This document shows, piece after piece, positions 38,812-64,000 of a stretch of 64,000 nt of DNA. The stretch is taken from NCBI GenBank assembly GCA_034509735.1, contig JACGWO010000012.1, forward strand, positions 26,813,188 through 26,877,187. The letters are read 5' to 3'. Source of the DNA: Sesamum alatum (lineage: Eukaryota > Streptophyta > Magnoliopsida > Lamiales > Pedaliaceae). The number at the start of each line of letters is the position of its first letter. Position 1 is the stretch's first letter. Below the pieces are notes generated by a model, which saw nothing but the letters and a program-made list of their open reading frames with translations, was not told the origin of the DNA and ran no database searches. A program made the position numbers and the translations under genes.

Positions 38812-41122
38812 CTATATGAAGTGCTTCAGATCCTCCATTTTGCTCGTCTGCCGTATTTTCAACAATGCAGCAGAGTTAATCTGCCTAACTCTCTCCCTTG
38901 AGAGCTCCAACAGCCTTCCTATCTCCTCAAACGACCACGGCGTCTCACCGTTCAACCCATAGTGCAGTCTCAAGATGTGTGCCTCTCTCTCACACAATGG
39001 CCTAAGCAGCTTCTGCACTTCTGGTTTCAGCTGATCTTTCTTCACCATTGCTTCTGGAGTTATCTCATCTGGCCCTGCAACTATGTCCTGCAATAACATT
39101 GTACACGATCAATCGTACACGTTGACACGAATCTTTCTTACATCTACTATGTGCTCAAGTTTCTTTTACTAGGACAGAATGGTCACAACGGCTATAAGGG
39201 CCGGTAAAATTTTGTAAAATTACCCGTAACTCGACCATGTCCGTTGAGTTGGAGTCTCTTGATCACAATGGTTACAAGGGGTGGTGAAATTTTGTAAAAT
39301 TACCAAAATATACCTAACCGTAGCCAGTTAAAAGCTCGTGGTTCGACCATTTCTGTTGAGTTGGAGTTTCTTGATCACAATGGTTATAAGGGTCGGAGAA
39401 ATTTTGTGTAATTACCAAAATATCCCTAACCGTAACCGGTTAAAAGCTCGTTTCTTGAACACAATGTTTCACAAATGCATATATATGTCACCACATTATC
39501 TATTCAGGCATTTGATTGATAAAGGGATCATATTCTGAAAGCCTTTACTTTAGGAGTTCTTCTATGCCTGTCCCAATTGTAGAAGTAGAAATAGTGGTGA
39601 ATGATATAGAAAACTGAGTGGAAAGAACCTGCAGAGACATGCAACCTTGGCTGGTAATGGCTTGGTCAAGAGAAATCGGGGATCTGTTTCTTTCGATAGC
39701 AAGTCTTACAGCCGAACTATTAGCTTCAATAGCTTCTGCAATCTCATCGTACGTAGGAGGCCTTCTCAGCCTTCTGCTTAACGCAGCATTGGCCTCACAA
39801 ATCTTTGGCACCAGTTCATTTATGCTGCCCTGTGTACATGGAAAGCTAACCGTGCATTCACTGATTATGATCTTAAATCTTGAACTTCAGACTTAAGTAA
39901 CATGGTATGAAACTAAAATATAGATCGATGCCATGTGAAATAACAAGTACTCGATGTAAAGATTAGGAATAATTACATAGACGGTGCCTGATAACATAAC
40001 GCATGCACGACTAAAGTATGGCTTACCGGTAGTCTGATAATCTTGGACTTGTTTGCAATGGCTCTAGTAATAGATTGCCTTATCCACCAGTAAGCATATG
40101 TTGATAGCTTATAACCCCTTTCGGGATTAAACTTTATCGCCCCACGTAGAAGCCCCATGCTGCCTTCCTGCACATAATGTGGAATAAGTATTCAATCAGC
40201 TCAAATGACAGATAATGAAACCAGCTTACTCAGGAAAATGCATCAAGACCTGAGTTAAATCTTGCAAGCTTAATCCTTTGCCTTGATACGAAGAAGCAAT
40301 CGATACAACGAGTCTGTGATAGCAACTAGTTATTCTCTCTTCGGACTCTCTCCCGTTGCACAGAATCCTGTCCAGATTACGCTGGCTGATTCCAGCAGCC
40401 TTGGCCCATTGGCTTGAGGATACTTCATGTCGTCCCGTTTCTGCTAGTAGTTCTTTTCTCACAGCTTCAATTCTTGCTCTTTCCTGTTGCAAGAATATCA
40501 GTTTCCTCAGCAGAGAACAGGCATATTCTAATGAATTTGTGTCCTTATAAATCCATTCAAAGTAACAAAAGCAACTCAAGTTATAGAAATTACTCAAAAC
40601 TTCAAGAACTTGCATTCATTGTAGGAAAATTCTCAGTCACATATATACCTTCAAGTACCAAGAAAATCTGGCCTCTTCTTTAGGAGTCATGAACCTGGAC
40701 TTTCCTCCCTTCTTATCCACAAACACAAGCTTGCCATCCTCATCGTTCTTCATACGCTCCGACTTACTTCTTAATTTTCGTCTTCTCTTCCTTCTGACCA
40801 CAACTTCAGTGCACCCAAAACGCTCCCTCTTCGCATCAATTTCACTGCCCGTTAAATCGAACAGCTTCTCCATATCATGGGCCGGTGCCGGCGGAGCTGC
40901 ATCTCCAGCTCCAGCAAGGTGCTGAGTGCAAGCACTTGGAATTATGACATCTTCTTGGACTGCATAGCTACAAGTATGATTTGATGGAGATTGTGTATAT
41001 GTTGGAAGGGTGATATAACTTGAAACTTTGAGATATGATTTGGTAGAATAACAGGGGATTGAAATGTTTGGCAATGCTGGTGATTGCTTTGAACCTGAGC
41101 ATATGGCCATGGCCATATGCAT
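38812..41122 (-). CDS. SIGD: Plastid RNA polymerase sigma-70 factor, probably SIG4
   Basis: Promoter-recognition subunit of the plastid-encoded RNA polymerase. Five exons, 40649-41122, 40250-40483, 40027-40167, 39629-39829 and 38812-39087, give 441 residues. An upstream in-frame TGA supports the start at 41122; a second ATG follows two codons later. The Ser/Thr-rich N-terminus fits a transit peptide. Basic KRRRKLRSK lies in exon 1. Region 2 (about 205-285) contains [18 protein letters not shown] and [19 protein letters not shown]; region 3 contains [15 protein letters not shown]; region 4 ends with [19 protein letters not shown], the -35-binding helix-turn-helix. All core motifs are intact. 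The SIG4/SIGD assignment rests on its short length and on neighbours matching the Arabidopsis At5g13730 area; SIG1 is the main alternative. In Arabidopsis SIG4 serves plastid ndhF transcription. Confidence 0.9.
39179..39450. repeat. Degenerate tandem repeat in the sigma-factor intron 4
   Basis: About two and a half units containing gttgagttggagt, tcttgatcacaatggtt and aaattttgt(a/g)aaattacc, with the clearest pair offset by about 112 bp (39261 and 39373). The first unit is partly deleted. It lies wholly within intron 39088-39628. Confidence 0.75.
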
Positions 41123-41985
41123 GTTCCAAGTAATGGTATGGCAGAGGCTGAAGACTCAACTCACTCTGTCCATAAGTGTTGGAGATATTATACTTCAGTT
41201 GCTTTGATTTATATTTTGCACTCAGATATTTTTTTTATTTCTCCACTTTGTATATGTTTTTATCTTTTTTGGCCTTAACCTATGGACTACCATTACTTGC
41301 TACCCTTTTTCCTTTCCACTACTTTCTGCCATATTATTTAATTTTTTTTGGGTGGGTTTAGTTGAGTCGAACTTAATCAATCATATAATAAGTATAAATA
41401 CAATATTTCATAACGGAATTTTGGTGAATTAGATTCAATAAATATATAAAAGATGTAATTATATATATATATATATTTTTAATTGATTATTTTTTTTAAT
41501 ATGTTCGTTGGTGTACTTATTATACGTGTATAAATATATTTAAGTTAATTATCCAATTATCTTATTGGGATGCAAACGTCGAACCCACGACAATTTTTTT
41601 TATAGAAATAAAGTGCCACTGTCGGACCACGTAATTGTCCCTAATTACACTTTTAGTTCTTGATTTAGGGAGTTGTAATTGGATGGGATCTTTATCAAAG
41701 CTCAGCAAAAATATCTTATTATGATTCAGCCCTTTCAAATAGCATAATTCCTTTTTCAACCCTATGCTCCCACACGTGCCGAAACCAGTATATAGATACT
41801 GCCTCGCACGTGCTCTACCTTTGGCGCCATTTCTCCCCCACTCTTACACACACTCTCGTTTCCAAATCGTCTTTCTTCCTTCCCCAAAATTCACGCACAA
41901 TTGGAAGTAAAACCCTAGTCCTTATACCTAAATTGGGGGAAGTGTTTCGTGTTGACTTGCAGATTGCGCACGATTGAACAAACGG
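41123..41985. promoter_or_regulatory. Divergent promoter region, sigma factor / SMC5
   Basis: The 863 bp between two start codons facing away from each other. On the SMC5 side there are two CACGTG palindromes (41773-41778 and 41807-41812), a TATATAG stretch between them (41789-41795) and TTTGGCGC (41820-41827), which fits the E2F/DP consensus TTTSSCGC. A pyrimidine-rich leader follows. The middle is AT-rich with an (AT) tract near 41461-41474. The sites are seen directly; their use is inferred. Confidence 0.55.
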
Positions 41986-59000
<17,015 letters not shown>

Positions 59001-59559
59001 GGGGCTTATGCGTCCCCCAATTTTCATTGTTCATAAGAATCAGACAGGATAGGGAGAGTTTTAATATTCTGAATGATGTAAATGTGGATGATTTTCGGCT
59101 TGGCACAGGTTAAATTCTTGTGATTTAGGACTATTGAAATTTAGCCCATGCCACTCTCTACTGTGGTCTTCCACTCTATTGGTCTCCCAATTGTAAGGAT
59201 TGACCTTTCAGATATGTCAGCTCTTCATTTTTGTCTTCACTTTTTGCAAAAATGAGCCAATTAACTTCTAATTTGAAATTCTGTTCTATTTAATTTTAAT
59301 ATTTTGGTCATAGTGCAACTTTTTTCCATGTTGTAGTAAGAACAAAAGACGCAAATGTAATTCTTTTTTCCTCGGGATTTTCTTTTCATCGTTGTAATAT
59401 TGATTGCGAAGAGTCATTGTAGTGGATTGTTTGATGATCTTTAATTTCCTTGCATCGGAATAAATGCTTGTGCTTGAAAAGCAATAGAGTTCTCCATTTG
59501 CATGGCTATTCAAAAGATATATTTCATTCATAAACTAGAAATAGCTCCTAACAATCATA
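59001..59559. other. SMC5 3' UTR and flank
   Basis: Non-coding sequence after the SMC5 stop, T-rich, with no gene seen. Confidence 0.55.
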
Positions 59560-59840
59560 CATGTCAAGGTGCATAGTGGGCTACGTTGAGTCAAGACTAA
59601 CACATACCATTTCAGAATAATCCAGTCCAATACTTAACCCAACCCATTTATAACCCCTATACTAGCCCCATTGTACCCTCATTCTTTTTTGATGAAATGA
59701 AACATTCTTTTTGAACAATTACTTAAATATATAATTGTCTGATCCCAAATGAGCCTGAATCAAACATAGCGCATTCTTTTATCGGCTAAATCCAATTCTA
59801 AATCAAGCTAGCAGCCCAACCCACTACACATCTTGACATG
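59560..59840. mobile_element. Small fold-back element, about 281 bp
   Basis: Left end CATGTCAAGGTGCATAGTGG; right end in reverse complement CATGTCAAGATGTGTAGTGG, so the first 20 bases match at 17 positions and similarity continues (gggct...). No coding frame. No clear target-site duplication. Confidence 0.65.
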
Positions 59841-60182
59841 CATGGATAGCTGATTTCGTTGGTGTAAACATTGAACTCTCGATTTGGAAACGTTCATTGA
59901 TGGTGTTGGTTGAGCACGCACAATAACTTCGTTCATCCTCGTAAAATGAAACATAGTTAGTTATACGGTGGAACCAACACTTGAGCATCACTTACATATT
60001 ATATCCAAAAAACAAAACATGGAGCTCCGGATATTAGGTTCAAAACTACAGATCACTCACTCGTGATCTACTTTAGTACAAAAGTCTAGCAATAGTCCGT
60101 CCGATTAGCCCAAAAACACGTCCAATCCCATCAAAATAACAACATTTTAGAGCCTACCATCAATAATCATTCGAACCATTAT
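59841..60182. other. Spacer
   Basis: No gene is seen. The part near 60183-60244 would be coding if the adjacent 23-bp duplication were absent. Confidence 0.45.
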
Positions 60183-60234
60183 TCACCCGACAGACTGAAA
60201 AACAGGTCCCATATCATTGGTACTCTTAACCAAA

Positions 60235-60280
60235 CGTCGCGCGACTAGTACCCTTTCCGTCGCGCGACTAGTACCCTTTC
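60235..60280. repeat. Exact 23-bp tandem duplication across a stop codon
   Basis: Two identical 23-bp units, cgtcgcgcgactagtacc plus ctttc (60235-60257 and 60258-60280). The stop of the small minus-strand gene (60245-60247) is inside the first unit. Confidence 0.97.
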
Positions 60281-60604
60281 CGTCACGCTCAGCCCTGGTA
60301 CAGCACCACACACGGCGTCGTAAACTTTCTTCCGCCGTTGAGATGCATCATATTCAGATCCTATCATCTTGTTTGTTATATCGCTAGGTCTTTTGTTGGT
60401 AGCTTCGCAAAAGTTGGCTATCACGCCCAATAACCGGTCCTCCTCCTCCTCCTCCAGTGTGCGAAGCCGCTTGTTGGTGTTGCTGCGTTTTCGACGAATG
60501 TGGTAGAAGCGATGGACACAGTAAAATACAAATAAGACGTTGACAATCTCTATCATCATCACATGTAGAGCTACCAGTATCGCGATTCGACGAGCCAAAT
60601 CCAT
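60245..60604 (-). CDS. Small unknown protein with one N-terminal membrane segment
   Basis: An uninterrupted 119-residue frame. The N-terminus has a hydrophobic stretch (IAILVALHVMMIEIVNVLFVFY, about 8-29) followed by a basic segment (HIRRKRSNTNKR) and an acidic run (LEEEEED), as in a single-pass anchor. The rest contains FCEATNKRPSDIT and AVCGAVPGLSVTERVLVARR. That last pattern recalls the tail of plant Myb/SANT-like, transposase-derived proteins, where a PGL...E...AR helix precedes a FF.LP motif; this is only a resemblance. The last few residues (RKGY) result from the 23-bp duplication. A tctcacttag just before the ATG suggests a 5' UTR intron with a possible donor near 60681. The base composition is more GC-rich than its surroundings. 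Function unknown. Confidence 0.5.
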   Translation of the reverse strand: MDLARRIAILVALHVMMIEIVNVLFVFYCVHRFYHIRRKRSNTNKRLRTLEEEEEDRLLGVIANFCEATNKRPSDITNKMIGSEYDASQRRKKVYDAVCGAVPGLSVTERVLVARRKGY

Positions 60605-61284
60605 CCTAAGTGAGAAACAATTACATCAAATACTGTTTAATACGTATGAGAATGAAATAGTGTTTAAAGGGCGGAGGGTTACCGTGAATCTACCTTAATC
60701 CCTACCGAGCTCACACTCTTTTACCACCGGCAGTTGGATGATTCCACTCAACCCTGTGAAAGAAAATGCAAAATCACCCAGTTACAACAAATGAATACTG
60801 TAAATTCAAGATTTTTACGAATAAAAATCAAAATATGAATAAGTTTTGGAGCGTGGGCAAGAGGACGATGAACACATTCAAGTTCAACCAACCAAAAGAG
60901 GGAATGAAATGGCGGTTTCAATGGTGAAGGGAACGGCAAACTCAAACACTTACACATTTGTTGTCAGTTATCACATTGATTTGATTGAATTTGTGGCCCT
61001 CAACTTTGTATTTTGTATTTTTTGATCAAATCATACAATTTTTTCAAAGTAATTTTGTTTTTCCGAAGTAAATTTTGCGCCACAGTAGGAACTTTCTTAC
61101 TTTCTTTCTTTTTTATTTTTTATTTTATGGAGATGGTAAATTATATGATTTATACATGATTATATTAATATTTTAATGAATTTCAATAATATATCAGCTC
61201 GAGTGGATGATTGTAGGCTAAATTATCAACAAAATTTATAATAACGAGCATCTGATTTAGGTTAAACAATTATTTTAATAACTA
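60605..61284. other. Upstream spacer of the small gene
   Basis: Possible leader exon near 60682-60760 (better base balance, candidate donor), then AT-rich spacer. No protein is supported. Confidence 0.4.
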
Positions 61285-61720
61285 ATGGCCTGCTTGCTTT
61301 TGTTTTCATTTTTATTTTCAGATTTCGGTATTTTCAATGTGAATTAAATGTTTTATTGAGTTTTGTGTAACGAAATGAAAATATATTTGGATTGTATATT
61401 TCCAAACCTAGTGCTGTAGAGGTGAGAAATGAGAATTCATTTGAATTTAATTCATTATATAAGTATTTTATAGAAATCATATTTTGAATATGTTTATCAT
61501 ATTATTTTTATTCGGTAAAAGTCTAACGTGACATGAAAACATGTCACATCATATCATTTTTTACTGGGTAATGATGAGATTTAGAATTGGTTTAAGAATA
61601 TATTTTTCGTAGACTAAACTCTAAATTTTCATTAGAAATGAGCATTTTCATCGGAATTGAACTAAACAAACAAGTTTCTAAAATTTAAAATAGAATTGAC
61701 TTTTGAAAATAAAACCAACT
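61285..61720. repeat. Dispersed MITE-like repeat, copy 2
   Basis: Same block order as 18950-19352: ttttgttttcatttttattttcag start, atatttggattgtatatttccaaacctag, gaatttaattcattatat, tgtcac, ctaaacaaacaa, gaaaataaaaccaact end. The first bases and the reverse complement of the last are alike (GGTTTTATTTTCA type). No coding frame. Confidence 0.6.
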
Positions 61721-62175
61721 GCCCATAAATGTCTTGAAATACACAAAATGTAGTATTGTGTTAGTATGCATAAAAGGAATACAGAAGAGCTTGGCAACTT
61801 CTTCAAAGAATCTGCAGATTGCTAGTTTTCCAACATGCAATCTATAATCAAGATGGTGATCGATATTTACTTTACCAGGATATTGAGCAGTAGAGACAGA
61901 TTTCAAATGCTTTAAAGTTCAAATGTAAAGGCAAGAAATACAAAACCAAAACTTAAATAACACTAAGCAAAACAGTTTATGTATGAACTACACATACTCA
62001 GGGGACGAAAACTTCAGAATTAATTTTGGCAGATGAAGGCTCTTTACACTCCTTTCGGCCTATGTTCCTATTCTAAACTACCGTTTTCTGCAAATAAGTA
62101 GCTCAGACAGGCAACACGGGAAGTTAATTCAGTGCTGAAAAGACTTTACAAGCATGATATGTACTGAGCAGCGTT
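61721..62175. other. 3' flank of the plastid L1 gene
   Basis: Probable 3' UTR and spacer; no other gene is seen. Confidence 0.5.
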
Positions 62176-63739
62176 TCAAGAGAGCTTGTAATCGAGCATA
62201 TCCCGGATGTTTAACCGAATGGATGGCCCCATAGACGAGCATATATGGGCACTTTTCCAGTACACGCCTTTTGCCCCTGGTGGCCTGTTTGTTTCTACTG
62301 ATTTCTGCAGAGTGAATGGGATTGATTCAGATATTTGTAAGTATCCAAACATGTATTTGGAACACAGACAAGAACAGATATGAGGAAAAGATGAATGATA
62401 GGAATTCCACAACTTACCACCGCAGCAAGGAAGTTTATTATAAGATCTTCCTCGGAAAAATCTGCCTTTCCGAAAGGTAAGTGAACAATCCCAGTTTTAT
62501 CAGCTCGATACTCGACTTTCCCTTTCTTGAATTCCTCTATAGCCTGCAAGTGGTTATTTATTTCGTTTTATCAGAATTCTTCAAGACACAGCCTACTGAT
62601 ATAAACTCCTAGCATGGACCTAAGCACGGGATTCGTTAACCTTTGTGGTACAAAGATAATAATCTTGTCTTGTTGGCAAAAAATACCAAATATTATCAAA
62701 TTTAAGTGATCAACCAGAATGCAATAAACTAGGAGTAAGTGAGACTGTACCTGTGGTATGTTTGTAGTCACTGTACCAGCTTTCGGATTTGGCATTAGTC
62801 CTCGTGGTCCTAGGATTTTTCCTAGACTTGCAACCTTAATGCACGGAAAATAGAATACGTAAATAGGAGCTTTGAACCACCAGGCATCAGAAGAAAGATC
62901 ATATAGAAAAAGAGCCAAGCAACCAAGAATTAGGAACAACTTGAAGAGATGAATCTCAAGGTTGAACACACACACAGACACAGAGTTAAAAACACCATAG
63001 TGAAATATTAAACAATGACATTTTATGAGGCTTCCTTACTGATTACATGGACATAACTTTCTTTGGAGAAGTCAAGCTTAGATGGAATATGCCGAAAAAT
63101 TATATCACTATGTACTAAAGGGCATGCTGTTTCCTATTCCAAGATTAATCGACATAAAATTCAGTGAGGGAATTTTAAGATCTGTCGCCTTTTTTCTCAG
63201 ATGTTAACTCTATTCATAGATCAAACCAGGTGAGATAGATAGAATAAGTTCCTAAAATTGCAAACTAAACCAGAAACAAAACGAGTAGGGGTGTTTCATG
63301 ATAATCCAAATAACAGGTGAACTTAACCCAAGTTACAAGGAACAGCATCCCAAGTTCTAACTCAGCGTAATTGACTACTAAAAATTTAACCTAGCCAGTG
63401 CGACAATTACCTTACTGACTTTTCTTCTAAGAACATAATCATGAGAATAATTCTAGGAAAAGATATATAGGTGTAATCAATCTTGTTCAGAGGCTCTAAT
63501 TACTAATTAGTATACAAAAATATAATAATGCTTATTGCACCACTAGAAGAAGAACATGCCAAAATGCACTCAGAGTAAACAATAGCAATATGATTGACAG
63601 ACAATCAGCACCTTAGGCATCATATCAGGTGTTGCAATCAATTTATCAAAATCCATGAACCCTCCTTTTATCTGTTCTATCAAGTCCTCTCCACCAACTA
63701 GATCAGCTCCTGCATTTTTTGCCTCATCGAACTTTTCAC
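62176..63739 (-). CDS. RPL1: Plastid 50S ribosomal protein L1, 5' part outside window
   Basis: Nuclear-encoded chloroplast large-subunit protein uL1, part of the L1 stalk near the tRNA exit site. Four exons visible: 63612-63739, 62751-62834, 62418-62543 and 62176-62304, giving the C-terminal 154 residues ending in TGA. They contain [20 protein letters not shown], the L1 signature region from [16 protein letters not shown] through [14 protein letters not shown], and the C-terminal [19 protein letters not shown] block typical of plastid and bacterial L1. All junctions are phase-consistent. The first visible exon starts in phase (two bases of a split Gly codon), so upstream exons with the transit peptide and domain start lie beyond 64000. 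The sequence is closer to the bacterial/plastid type than to cytosolic L10a. Intron 62835-63611 has no other gene. Confidence 0.95.
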
Positions 63740-64000
63740 CTACACAAGAAAACCAACTGCACAAAAATGAGGCTAACAAGAAGGTGATGCTAGTGTTTAA
63801 GATGATGACAAAGAGAAGGAACAGGACTCAGAAACATTGGGATTTGCACAAGAAGATTCATGATCCCATACTGGCTGTTGTAGTAGCTAATTGAGCATGA
63901 AGCGTAACTAACAATTGTTGAGAGGAGAAAATTTACCGTATTCCACATTTATAAACAAAAAACTCATCAAAAGTACCCATTCACCCGTTACATTTTTAAC
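63740..64000 (-). other. Partial intron of the plastid L1 gene
   Basis: No sequence matching the expected preceding L1 residues was found before the right edge, so this is taken as intron. Confidence 0.6.

Noticed and set aside
40356..40925. Open frames on the plus strand opposite sigma-factor exons 1 and 2
   Set aside because: They are antisense to well-supported coding exons.
63930..64000. Possible upstream exon of plastid L1 ending before ggtaaatttt
   Set aside because: The translation does not fit the residues expected before the GEKFDEA segment.

Overview
This window is plant nuclear DNA, almost certainly from a eudicot. It shows AT-rich intergenic DNA, genes split into many short exons by GT-AG introns, plastid-targeted nuclear genes, a nuclear tRNA gene, and many short non-autonomous transposons of fold-back type. 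I found no prokaryotic operon, CRISPR array, phage or virus. The species cannot be named from the sequence.

Layout from left to right: (1) 302-14767, minus: a plant alpha-N-acetylglucosaminidase (NAGLU, family GH89), 16 exons visible, with its 3' end cut by the left edge. (2) 14768-19857: a transposon-rich spacer with two large fold-back elements side by side and a decayed last exon of the reductase family that follows. (3) 19858-30606, minus: two tandem intact copies (A and B) of a cinnamoyl-CoA-reductase-like / phenylacetaldehyde-reductase-like gene, each with six exons. (4) 30607-35578: a spacer with several fold-back elements and a 3 x 130 bp tandem repeat. (5) 35579-37825, plus: a plastid-type UPF0114 membrane protein. 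(6) 38473-38544, minus: tRNA-Gly(UCC). (7) 38812-41122, minus: a plastid sigma-70 factor, most likely SIG4/SIGD. (8) 41986-59000, plus: SMC5 in 30 exons, with a cluster of frame-breaking indels confined to 49.7-52.5 kb. (9) 60245-60604, minus: a small unknown protein whose C-terminus was changed by a 23-bp tandem duplication. (10) 62176-63739, minus: the 3' part of plastid ribosomal protein L1, cut by the right edge.

Three genes here (NAGLU, UPF0114, sigma factor) appear, from memory, to have their Arabidopsis counterparts close together at At5g13690, At5g13720 and At5g13730. This supports the SIG4 call and suggests an old conserved block. The sigma factor and SMC5 diverge from an 863-bp spacer that carries two CACGTG boxes and an E2F-type site.

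Nothing here looks like a wholly new biological system. The best leads are the SMC5 lesions, a set of fold-back elements with exact 9-bp target duplications (one inserted in only one of two paralogous introns), a dispersed repeat family with two copies in the window, a third relic reductase exon, a GC-AG intron in NAGLU, and the duplication-altered small gene.
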